From Hysterangium stoloniferum (lineage: Eukaryota > Basidiomycota > Agaricomycetes > Hysterangiales > Hysterangiaceae), in the NCBI GenBank assembly GCA_015178975.1, contig WHVD01000055.1, positions 372,001-436,000 of the forward strand: a DNA stretch of 64,000 bases. The letters run 5' to 3'. The position numbers and the translations under genes were made by a program. The notes below the pieces were generated by a model. The model ran no database searches, was not told where the DNA came from, and saw only the letters and a list, made by a program, of their open reading frames with translations. This document shows positions 34,480 through 45,038 of this stretch, piece after piece. Positions within the stretch are counted from its first letter, which is position 1. Every line of letters starts with the position of its first letter.

Positions 34480-36106
34480 GCATCCCAGCTGCTGGTATCG
34501 CTGTACCGTGTGTCATCGTGCGACTTATTCATAGGCGACGAGAATTTGGAACTACAGGCTGAGTGGATGTGGTTGTGGGAGTGATTAGCTTCGTCTTCTC
34601 GAGGATATATAAGATATGAGTACAAAACGCCAGACAAAACGCAAGAACAAAGTGCAAGACAAAGTGCAAGAACAAAAAGCAAGACAGAGCAAGATAAAGA
34701 GCAAGAGCAAAAAGCAAGACAACCACCAAAACAAGGCGTGATTAAGAACCATGCGCGAGACAAAGCGCGAGAACAAGGCACGAGATAAAGTGAAAGACAA
34801 AGCTCAAGCAAGACACTTATTCGATTAGTCTTTTGGCGGTTTTAGGTGGTAAGCTTTCAAAAATTCCCAGTCAAATGAACATATAGAATCTTTGACAAAA
34901 TCGTGATATTTTAACTTAGTTTGACCATGGAAACTGGGATAGGCTCAACCGGTCCACTGCCACTACTGAAAGCGCAGCCAGGGTGTATAAATTGACCACT
35001 TCATATTTGATCGGCACAGACACGAAAAATTGGTGCCAAGCTTAGCAACGATTCTCAGACTGTCTTGTGACGTTCCGGTAGCTCGATCAAAGTATTCTGA
35101 CCACCATCACTATTTTAAGATGATTGACTCGAACGTAATTCTCCCAAAACTCTCACCGGGAAAAGCCCTTGTTCCAAAAATTTTTAGGACCCTTAGTAGA
35201 GGCTTATGTTATATAAACTCCACCAATCAGTCATCGGATCCTTAAGCAAGTTTAACTCGGTTAAGGATCCAACATGTGATTGGCGGGTTTAGAATTCAAC
35301 AAGCTTTTGAAATAACCGAGTTAAAATCGGTCAAGGATCTAATATGTGATTGCAGGTTTCGAATTCAACGAACTTTTGGATCCTCAAAAGATCCCTTATC
35401 AATTTTAACTCTTATAACGATTCAATGGATTATTGTTGGAGGTTATATAAAATAAGGCTCTACTAAGGATCCGGAATTTTTTTGGAGAAGGGGGTTATCC
35501 CGGTGTCTTAAAAGATATGAATCTAGGCTTGATCAAACTTTAAAAATACTGTAGCCGAATGGTAACTATAAGCACCCTGAACTAGTGGAGTTCCTCGTTT
35601 TTGCCCGAAACGCTTCTCGTACCGGAGAGTTGGATTTTAAGACCATTGTGAAGCTTTTGGCTTTAGTAAGCTAGGAATGTGAAAGGTGATGTTTATATTG
35701 TCGTCTATTCATCATGGGACATCGTATTAACTTGCACCATTCCTCCCATCCCAGGCTCTTTAGCCTGGGCCCCAAAGCAACTGGTCCGGTGTTGTTGTGA
35801 GTGAAGGAAGCTGGTTTGCAACCCTTTAAGCTGCGGGAATGCAAAGCTTTGAACCTGGGGTTGGAAAGACTATTTTTGGGGACAATCAGTCTCGGCATTG
35901 GGCTAGTTTCGAACCATATAAAATACTTGGGTGACTAATAGTATAGATCATTGACGTGGCTCAAATGGGGTCATTATAATTTTACAGGTATACTAGATAC
36001 GCATATGTGAAGTTGGCTCGATACCCTATCGAGTTGCGCATATCGTGTATAAAGACGATTGAGCGGTGAGTGGTGGTAGGAGATGACAAGATGATGATGC
36101 TGGGGA
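34480..36106. repeat. Third copy of the palindrome arm plus part of its spacer
   Basis: Direct copy of 12880-14540 (minisatellite at 34625-34810, AT-rich DNA, and 540 bp of the 14 kb spacer). Similarity stops at 36106/14540. Embedded ISG12 relic at 35740-35940. Confidence 0.75.
35740..35940 (+). pseudogene. ISG12-domain relic
   Basis: Almost the same as the relic at 14180-14370, carried along in the duplicated block; stops in the domain. Confidence 0.55.
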
Positions 36107-36149
36107 GATTGTGGCAGTGTGAGCAGGGGTAAAACGTAGGCTCTTCGAA

Positions 36150-37200
36150 ATGCGGTGTAAAGAAACATGATCTTGCCAGGAGTTAGTTGAAGGCATTGCT
36201 TTCTGTGCTTTGCCCGAAAACGAAATTGAACGGTACAAACAACGAGACATCATAGCCCCTTCATGACCAATGCCCAAAATCTAGAATGTGTTTGTAGATT
36301 GTGCTGCTACCCCGGTAATCTGAGTATGTCAACAAAAGACATTGCGCAGTGGCGCTTCCAAAGATTATGCTTCAAGTACGAAAGATCATAGCTGGTAGGA
36401 AGAACCCGGTCAAAAGGTCGATATCATAAGCATGTGAAAATTAAATATACTAGATAGTAATAATGATCTCAGTAGTTGCACAAAGGGTGCCAAATGACTG
36501 AGGTGCCCAATCTACGAAGCTTGTCTTTGTGCTAACTGTGAAGATTAACGAGTGTAAAATGAGTTGTTATTCGTTACGCTAATTCTCGTATATATATATC
36601 GTTCAGGTGGATAGAGTTTATCCACCTAAGTGGATCGATACATCATAAGCCACATCATAATATGGATCACCTATTGCATCATATACACGGCTCCACTCGC
36701 TCCAGTTCAACGCTCGTATCTCAATAAACTGAGGGGGCCATTTTTGGAGAACAAGAGATATGTAAGAACAAAGAAAATCACAAAGAAAAACGGAAAGAAT
36801 TGTGGAATGTTCTGTGAAACAAAGGACAAAGGTAACATGAATTTTCGGCTTTACCCGGGAGACCAGGACTATGACAGGCTTGTTATTCCAACAAAACAAT
36901 GACCCCGAATTGATTGAGGCCGGGTTTTTTTGCCGGATATTAAGTCTCATCGGCTTTGCATAATCTCCTTCCATACAATTGAACGTTTTGAACTTGGTTA
37001 CTTTCAAAATGAATTCGATTCCTAGGTGAGGCTGCCGTAGCCGATTGTTGGGGGTCGTAGTTGGGCATTTGGCTCTCTATTTCCTCAGCAAGCAGGGATT
37101 AAGAGGGCACTAGATAAGTTGGAAATGTCATTGTTAATACATAAAGATAATTGGATCATCCTCAGTTCTTCATTATGACGGTTCAAACGCACGCGTTTGG
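36150..37200 (+). pseudogene. ISG12-family gene, broken by about 380 bp of other DNA
   Basis: Bases 36180-36420 match the N-terminal part of the gene at 1-686 (CTTTGCCCGAAAACGAAATT, then the KIENAF and F-Q segments) with stops. Bases 36780-37200 match the remainder, through the ISG12 domain to the stop near 37160. Unrelated sequence lies between. It is followed tail to tail by a kinase C-terminal exon. Confidence 0.6.
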
Positions 37201-37529
37201 GTTTCCAGCTCCCCAGACGAGGATAAATCAAGTTTTTTTATAGACTCCTTTCCCTAAAATTTGAAGGTGCTATTACAATACGATTGTTCAATTGTCAAGT
37301 TCCCAAGTATCTCGTTCCACTCAGATCCTGTCGATTGGAATGGAACAAAGCAAAATCACATTATTCAAAGCTCTTATCATTAACAATTTGGAATCAATGT
37401 GTGACTGAAACAAAAAATACAAGAATATAAAGGGATATTGTGATACAGTTGTGTGGGATACTTTGAAGCTCGGCGCTGCACAAATAACAAGATAACAAGA
37501 GCGCTTATTCAACCTCGTATGAGATATTT

Positions 37530-37770
37530 TAGTACTGATTGATATCGTTGAGACCTTTGGGTTATCCCAGACTACTGAGTCTGATCAACACTTCCTGCGT
37601 GTCGAGTCGCTCCACCGGATTAAGGCGCCAACATTGAAGACAAATCTCTCAAAGATCGTCCGTCATAATAGCGCTGGCAGTTGGGCGCTGAGGATGTGGC
37701 CATCCAAAATTTCTTTTAGCACTACAGGATCCAAGCTGATATCTTCGTATGGTCTGCAACCAGGCCCTAC
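37530..37770 (-). pseudogene. Kinase terminal exon, fragment
   Basis: Aligns with the last exon of the intact kinase (26535-26777) and part of the intron before it. A one-base deletion in the HIPRRP segment and a Trp-to-stop change in DDLWEIC destroy it. Only this exon remains. Confidence 0.65.
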
Positions 37771-37829
37771 TTCCTATATCACGTTAAAATTAACCGACAG
37801 GTTCGAGCAGTAGTGTACTTCTTGGTTTG

Positions 37830-38400
37830 TTACTCTTTCCTTGTACGCTACTATTCAGACTAACCAATTGATTTTAAGCTGGTTGCAGGTCATGCGACGA
37901 GATCAGCTAAGATTTTGGTGATTCCATTGTAGTGAGTTTGATCGGTATTTCCTGCATCCTGGGTCATTCCATCAGCTTAAGGTGCCACGTAATTATGTTT
38001 TATATATTAGTATTTTATGCTTATGACTATGCTTGTATTTAGCCTACGAACGGACTAAGGATCCTAAAGGACGGCATTGCAGTCAGATGTATCACCAGAG
38101 CCATACCCAAACGCATTTGTTGAGTATTCTAGGGGGTGGAGCAGGGGGTCAGAGTACGGTGAGGGATTAACACTTACATACTTGTACCTAAGTGTACTTA
38201 AGTACAAGGGCTGACATGCGGTCTATCACTTCGTGTGTGCTTACGGCACTTCATCCACCAGGCTGATACAATGGTTACTTAGCTTTGTGGAAGTCTGTAG
38301 CTATGGTGAATCGTATGGATAGTTAGACAGTGCGCAGATACTATATAACTGAAGCCATGCCGCCATCGGGGGGGATTGAAAAATTTCATGTGTAGTAGTT
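37830..38400. other. Patchwork of cluster fragments
   Basis: Contains small kinase-derived pieces, a copy of 9470-9600 (38015-38140), then DNA that is the inverse of 8600-8800. No gene. Confidence 0.4.
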
Positions 38401-38830
38401 TATAGACTTGATAGCGCCCTATAAATCATAGGCATCCTGACAACGCTTACTTCCCTGATGAATTTCCCGATCCGTTACCCCATGAGCAGGCATCGCGGCA
38501 GATAAAGCATTGAGCACTCGTGATTTCACCAACACTTGATGGAGAGCGGCTGAACTGGTTGCCAGAGCAGAAAGAAGCCCAAGGTGAATCTCATGAGACA
38601 TTGTAGACGTGCCATCATATCATCTTTCTCGTTTTTAGCTAAATCTAATGCTATGGACCATAATCCGGAAATCGCAACACAGCTCTGGCTTACCCCTTCG
38701 GACCTCGAAAGAGCGAGTCTTCTATGCTTTAAAGTAGTTTTTCCCCATATTAGAATCATTGGCCGTTTGGGCGAGAGGTGCTTCTGCTCCACAATTGTTG
38801 AACAAGAGTTGGTTGGTCGTTTTTAAGGCT
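38400..38830 (+). pseudogene. ISG12-family remnant, inverted copy of 8090-8590
   Basis: Reads DEFPDPLPHE (compare TEFSEPLPEN), then AIISSFSFLAKSNAMDHNPEI, which lines up with the NIIDNHPEL segment of the gene at 1-686. An 80-residue open stretch remains but the start and the ISG12 domain are absent. Confidence 0.5.
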
Positions 38831-39099
38831 GCAGGTGTGAAAAGCTCATTCGCTGTTTGATAGTGTTTTCTGAGGAAAACTGAAACGATCATCTAGAGCC
38901 TAAATAAGTGAGCATGTGAGCCATATCTTCTATCAGTCAGGCCCGATTTAATGAGTACTTGTCATTTGGGGGATTTGATATATTGCCTAGAATACATCCA
39001 CATTCTAAATCTGTCGGGGTAAAAGCCAGGCGCAAATCTCTGCGGATAGACAAGGTAGCCAAGCTACTGTAATATATCTATTGAATTTCCCAGCAGACA

Positions 39100-39640
39100 G
39101 CCGTTGATTTGACGCTGTAATGTAAGTAAGGGCATTTCTCACAAAAAAGCGCAATTGAGCTGCAATTCCCTTGTGGGCCCAGCTTCTCACTAGTATCCTC
39201 GATGCGTAGCTGCACCAACCCTATATTGCGTCTGCCCCAAACTGCTTCTTCCGTCCACCCCCGAAATTCCCAACTCCTCTGCAATATCTACAAGTACATT
39301 TTCTGTTTTTAATAGTGCTCCATGAACAAAATTTACTCTTTGTCTTTGGCGTAAGTCCTGCTCCTCCGCTGGGGCACAAAGAACTCGGATTGTAGCTCTT
39401 CCAATATAACGGCAAACTGTGCTTCGAGTTTCTCAAACAGAACAGAACTTCCAGCGTGTCCCTGCTTTCAATTTGGATAGTATGTCTTCTTGAAACTTTT
39501 GTACGCTAGATGAAAGGGATGTCATAGAATTTCGAAATTGGTCGATGCTCCCTGCTGTAGAGATTCTGTTCGCCAATTCTTGAAGGCGATTTTCAACATA
39601 GTGAACCCTTGTCTCCACATCCGCTGCTGGCGTGGCTCAC
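39100..39640 (-). pseudogene. ISG12-family coiled-coil region, frameshifted
   Basis: Minus strand begins ETRVHYVENRLQELANRI and SSVQKFQEDILSKL (a coiled-coil segment upstream of anything seen in the window-edge copy), then shifts frame into LEAQFAVILEELQSEFFVPQ, which aligns with LSAELATVFEELKTEFSEPL. A further shift gives GALLKTENVLVD, matching SAMSKIENAFVN. At least two frameshifts and a stop. It shows what the missing N-terminus of the family looks like. Confidence 0.6.
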
Positions 39641-40634
39641 AAAGTGATAAAATTCGCAACTGTAAAGCCCATATCTGGGAGTTTAACTCACAGATTCCAT
39701 CAATTATTTAGGCGTGTACTGGCAGATTACAAGTTATCCAGGATGATACTATAAGCACTAAATATCCCAATCTGATGGAAGCACATGTCTTGTTAACAAA
39801 GAGATTGTCTGATCTCTCGTGAGACTAGAGTACGTAGCAGTGTCGTCCAGTACAGCGGGGTGCGCCAAAACCATAATCCAGTTAGCAGTGACTTTGGGAA
39901 CTTCTCATATGGCCGAAGGCTCTAAGATTCGAAGCTTTGATCACTAATTTCTTCAAAGAAGAGTCGTTGCGTGCGTGTACTTGAGCAACTAAATTATTAG
40001 AGAGTTTGCAACTAATATATATTAGCAAACTGAATGGTGTACCTGATATGAATATCAGGAACCAATTCGGTTTGCTAATATTTCATTAGTTGCAAATACT
40101 CTCTATTAGAAATGTTAAAGTACTTTTAATATTATGTCCTAAGCTGGATCATGATGCGTCGAGACTAGTGATTTTTGCGATAACCTACAGCTCTTACGTG
40201 AGGGTTAAATCGCCCGAAGTCATCCATCTAACCTTCAGCTTGGATAATTAGATTAGTACGCGAACTTAAACTTGAAGGTTTAGGTTTATCCACGATCTCT
40301 TTTAAGCGATGAAAAGATAGCTAAACGTCTAAGTTATTAAGTTCCACAAACTGCAACATGATTTGAGCCGGGCCCCTGGCATTTAAGACGACCATGTTCC
40401 CTGCTCACCAATTCGGCAAGCGTAATCTAGTGTGCTAAGTCCGAAGTAATAATTGTTCCTTCGATCTCTCTGTCCAAATCCTAGATGGCGCTTCAGGGGA
40501 TCCAGAATTGGAGACATTTGAAATCAGATTTCATATTCTCTAACCATACATGTACATTTGTTCGGGAATTCCAGGGCCTTTATCCTACGATACGAGAGAA
40601 AATATATCGATCTCGCATAGCGAACGGCGACCGT
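39641..40634. other. Intergenic, one MITE, no gene
   Basis: No coding frame of note. It contains the fold-back element at 39995-40109. Confidence 0.5.
39995..40109. mobile_element. Fold-back MITE of about 115 bp
   Basis: Nearly the whole element is an inverted repeat: TTAGAGAGTTTGCAACTAAT on the left returns as ATTAGTTGCAAATACTCTCT on the right. The inner arms also pair (TATTAGCAAAC / GTTTGCTAATA, CCTGATA / TATCAGG). Related AT-rich pieces (CAACTAATGAAAT) occur at 51160 and 51890. Confidence 0.7.
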
Positions 40635-41763
40635 TTAATATGTGGCTGAGAATAACCCAAGTCTGCCACCATCGGACAAGGAGACGTTGCCATTAACATA
40701 TGCACCCGCACGAGTTGAAAGATACAAAATCAAGGATGCCTTAACATGAGGTTCGTAAGTCGGTGAGAGATGGGGTAAGTCAACTGGAGGCTTACCATGT
40801 CCTCATCTGTTCCCGCCCTCCCCACAGGAATGATGCTGGTGGGCACAACGCCACCAACTTGAAATCTTACAGCCATGTCTAAAGATTTCATGCCATTTTT
40901 ATTCAAAAAAAAAGATTGATTTCTCACCAGTGGGATATATCCCAGGGGCGATAATATTGCTTCTAATACCATATTCGTTCAGGAGATTGGCAAGAATCTT
41001 ACCAAGGTGTGTTGTCGCTGCCTTGCTCGTGGAGTATGCAATTCCAGTAATCCCACCATCGCGTCTATATCCTGCGATCGAAGAGGTAGTGATAACTTGA
41101 CTGGATACACCCGGAATCCCGCCTGTCTTGTTTCCCTTATCAAGCAGCTCCAAAAAAGCAACAGTCGCAAAGTATACGGCTGTGACATTGACGTTGAAAG
41201 TCTCTTGGAATTCTACCGACGTTGCCATCCAGAGGGCTTTCTGCAATTCTTTAATGTCTTTAGACGACGACGGAGGCACATGAACTTCAGGTCCATAAAT
41301 GCCAGAGTTGTTAATCAGAAGATTTATATAGCCAGTTTGTGATTCTATCATCGAAACAATAGACAGTAAAGACTCCCGTGAGGTGACATCGCCCTGGATA
41401 GGAATTATTTTGCCATATTTCTGGAAACAAAGATGGAGACAAGGTTGTGGATAGATTGACAAATACGCACAGCCTGTTCTTTAGCCGTTTTCTCTAAAGG
41501 CTCTTTACTGCAGCAAAAGGTCTGTATTTACAATAGCCTCTTCCGGTTCAATTCACAGAGCAACGTACCGTCTGCCAACAATGTATACGGTTGCACCATT
41601 GTGTTCTAGAGCTGTCGCCATTATCAAGCCTATTCCGCTCCCGCCTCCAGTTACAACGGCGACAAGGCCTGTGTGAAGATCATGATGTGAGCCTCTTTAA
41701 ATGGAGTAAAAATATAAACGTGCCTTCAGCAGAGAATAATTTGGCTGGGTCAAAGGCAGACAT
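40635..41763 (-). CDS. Short-chain dehydrogenase/reductase
   Basis: Six exons: 41763-41724, 41668-41569, 41507-41471, 41420-40928, 40878-40796 and 40739-40635, in phase, 285 aa. Intron 1 is GC-AG (GCACGT...ACACAG, 55 nt); the rest are GT-AG of 49-61 nt. Classical SDR features: cofactor loop TGGGSGIG (20-27), an acidic Asp70 before strand-4 contacts, NNSG at 96-99 (NNAG is commoner), the catalytic Ser in TTSSIAG (172/173), YSTSK with Tyr188 and Lys192, PG near 207-215, and the C-terminal AYVNG...SDGGRLG signature. Length and motifs fit a cytosolic NAD(P)-dependent oxidoreductase; VGRR after strand 2 would suit NADP. Substrate unknown. It lies 1.7 kb downstream of the second TmpA-like gene on the same strand and is single-copy in the window. 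Confidence 0.85.
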
Positions 41764-43365
41764 ACTTACTCAGAGTTTCGTATGTTGGTGAATATTTTCT
41801 ATGTCTTAACTCTTTTGACTAAATTGAGTCTGAGAAAACCATGTAACTGCGTCACACTGAATTAGGCCATACAAGCTGTTTGCATTACGTAAGGCACACG
41901 CTAGAATACCCAGAAATACGTCTTCACATTTTTTATAAAATTTATCTAATTAGTTTACCCACCCCTCGCCCTCAGGTTGATGACAGTAGTAAAGCAAGCA
42001 TGATTCTTAGAATTAATGGAGACGAGTGATATATATAGCGGAATAGTAGAGCGAGAGTTGTAAATGCACATGGAAACCCGCCCTCCCCGAGCGGTGAGTC
42101 TTCCCACGCATACGCGGAGCTAACGCTCTCCCACCACCCAACCATACAGCTCCTCGCACAGAGATATCCCGGATTAGACGAAGCTGGATTAATTTCATCG
42201 GTCTCGAAATTGAATGCTTGACGGTCTGCATGAAAGCTGGTTGAGTCCGTGCTGACCATACTACAGTCGAACCTCCCATAGGCCATACCCCTCGAGTGAG
42301 GCTATGGGTTATTAGAGGATATGGGTGTCTTAGTAGTAAGTATCTGGTTTTACTTGTGCATACCGATGGTTCATGAATAACAAATAAACTCTCCATGTTC
42401 TCCAGCCGGAATTCCCTAACGTTAAATGTTTGAGGGGGGGATTATCGGCACTACTATAAGACACCAGGTACATAGATTAGGATACGGAAACAACGATCTA
42501 TCTCATTTTAAAGATTGCCTGTAGACTTGGGCTTGCCTATTGTCCTATTGTGAGTATTCTTGACTCATCACAGCGCTTAGGCAAAACTTTTCAATCTCGG
42601 AATATCATCTAAAATGTAAAATTCGTGGAGATTATAGAGTTTTTCTGAGAATGTTCAAATTTTTGAAAATGCACAGGAAATTATATATATTCTAGAGAAT
42701 TCTCCAGGCACTTTCCGGATTGAATTATATAAAAGTTTCTAGGGAATTCTTGGTCTCGGAATGTAATGTGGTCCCCTTTGTCCAGTAGAAGATCCCCCTC
42801 TGTCCTTTGTTAGCTGCCAGCTGTGAACTTAAAATATTAATGACATGGTTGGGAGATATTCAGACATTGAGAATGCTCCCGAAACTTTATGTGGTTCAAT
42901 TTCGAAAGTGTCCGGAGAATTATCCAGAACACATAGAACTTGCCATGTATCTTGCAAAAGTTGAATATTCTCAGCAAACTTTATAGTTTCCATAAATTTT
43001 AGAGGATGTTCCAAAATCAATTTGAGCCTCGGCACTGCATCTTGAGAATTTATTTTCCATCACATCGTGCAACCCCTTGTACGACAATTTTACAATTTCA
43101 ACGGTGAACTCTTTGGTCTTGCATCGGGCTGCTTGAAGCTGCTTGATGTCGTTTGAGGCGAAAAAACAAAAGGGTTCCGCCTGTTGCACCCATGTGGATT
43201 TACGCAAGATATCAAAAGGCACAATTTGAATCTTTTCAGGAGGACCTATATTTTAACAAATCGTAGAATCGGAGCATATTCCGAGATCAATACATAAAAG
43301 TGCCAGTGTAAAACTTCTAGTATAAACTTTCCTTTCTTTAAGTCGTTATATCGTTGTCACATTGT
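41764..43365. other. Intergenic, with small unrecognised frames
   Basis: Nothing recognised in 41764-42600. Bases 42680-42760 (+) and 42840-42930 (-) contain similar short inverted sequences (ENSPGTFRIELYK versus DNSPDTFEIEPHK when translated), so part of an unknown coding sequence may have been duplicated in inverse. Confidence 0.4.
42829..43235 (-). pseudogene. Unrecognised frameshifted coding remnant
   Basis: Two overlapping minus-strand frames, one ending at 42971 (FFASNDIKQLQAARCKTKEF, SYKGLHDVMENKF) and one covering 43035-42829 (KFAENIQLLQDTWQVLCVLD, SPDTFEIEPHKVSGAF). They read as one sequence if a frameshift near 43010 is allowed. Composition is protein-like and not repetitive. I do not recognise a family. 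Confidence 0.3.
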
Positions 43366-43371
43366 CTACAT

Positions 43372-43440
43372 CTGAGAGTCGAAAATAGCCCCGTATGCCG
43401 CAATTCTTCCTGTCTGCATCCCATAAACAACGTCTGCACC
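43372..43440 (-). repeat. Duplicated 3' end of the TmpA-like gene
   Basis: Repeats the last 20 or so codons of the gene at 43496 (VVYGMQTGRIAAYGAIFDS against VVYGMQTRGIAAYGAIFDS) just downstream of its stop codon, as a direct duplication with about 55 bp between. Confidence 0.8.
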
Positions 43441-43495
43441 CCTCGTGGAGCATCTAAGAGCATCTGGGCGCGAACCCCACTGACGTTGCTTACAT

Positions 43496-45038
43496 CTAAG
43501 AGTCGAAAATAGCCCCGTACGCCGCAATTCCTCGTGTCTGCATCCCATAAACAACCTTCTTCGTTACTTTAGGGTTTGAAATAATAAATACTGCTTCCGC
43601 CTGTGCTTCCACCACCAACTTGTAAGTCATTGCAACCATGTCAGGTCGCCCCTGAGTCCTCGTATTCCAAATGACCGCTTGTGGATCAGCTTTCAGGACG
43701 GCATTCATGATCTTGGGGCCGTACGTCTTCTCGGGGTTGGGGGTTGACCAGAGGACACGACGTGGCGTGATATCGGCATACATCAAAGATAAACAAGGCC
43801 CGATACCTGATCCCGTCGCCACAACTATTATTTTCTTGAACAGCGTTGACGTGTAAAGCAGGCCATGCAGTGGATAACCGCGAATCCAAAGTTTCTTGGG
43901 AGGCTCGCTGATAACCTTTCGCGTCCAATCACCAGCGCTGGACACGACGATGGAAAAGCCCCCGTCCTCGTTCGGGATGGTTGCGAATGCGTGCCATTCT
44001 AACAGGGGCTTATCGGATACTTTGAGGCCGTAGAATGGGGGCATGTTTTTGTATTTGAAGTGTAGACGGATGGCATGATCCGAAAGAATTTCGGGGTAGA
44101 CATCCCGTCTACGAAGCCGTGACCATGAAAGCAATGTGCAACAAGTGGAAATGCACAACGTCCAGAAATTGGGACTGGTGACGAGATATCGACCCAATGA
44201 TGGGGGATTCGCCTCTAGCACTCTGTACTGATTTCCAGCGAAAATGGTGTGAATCCAAAATGTAGTCAGGGCCGTCCATCCAGCATACCGGTGAGTAGCT
44301 TCGAAATAGTCGTGGAACAGCACGCGGAAGCGGGGATACGCTGAGGCGAGGATAAAGCAGAACATCGTAACGAGGACGTATGAGGTAGCAAGATTGGCCG
44401 TAGCAGCTGGGCTACGGTCATGGAGGAAATCCCTTGTGACGGCAGCGGTATACATGATATACCAAACAACAGCAGCCGTCCCAGCACCACTGTGAGCGCC
44501 TCCATAATGGAATGCCTTGGCGAGGCGCCGACGAATGGAGAGGGGGAGGGAATGTGGAACGCAACACAGGATCTCATACACGATATTGACGAAATTCTCC
44601 TGTCTGAACAGAATTGCAACCATGAGATTAGCGGACGCAGCGCTACCGATTTGAGGGGCCTGTGGTGCTCCGTTGTTTTTCACCACAAAAGCGATAAACG
44701 CGGCAAGGTTTGAGAAGAATATGACGGTGAATATTTTGCGGTATGTTGAGAAAAAGTTGTCTGTAATAAAGACCATTAGTAAAACTAACAATTGATACGG
44801 TCGAGAGATGCTCACGTTTTAGGTAGCGGGTCACTTTAGTACCCTCCTTTCCAGGAACAACGTTTGGGTCAACGCCATTGAAAAGCTCAGGCTGTGACGA
44901 TTCCTTCTCATCTGGGTCCTTTAGACTACCATTCGACGGCGAGTTGTCGCCAGTGCCTGTATCAGACTCGAGGACTGCTGCGGCATTAGACTCAGCCGCA
45001 CGTTTCTCGACATCGTCGTAGGGGAGTGTAGGGAGCAT
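43496..45038 (-). CDS. TmpA-like multi-pass membrane flavin/NAD(P)H oxidoreductase, copy 2
   Basis: Exons 45038-44816 and 44760-43496, separated by a 55-nt intron identical in layout to copy 1 (GTGAGC, TACTAAT, TTACAG), giving 495 aa. Over the membrane and reductase parts it differs from copy 1 at only about a dozen residues, nearly all conservative (for example A/S, I/V, K/T). Residues 8-45 of the acidic tail are much more divergent. The NAD(P) loop VVATGSGIGP and all predicted helices are kept. Both copies appear functional. It points toward the SDR gene, 1.7 kb downstream. Confidence 0.82.
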
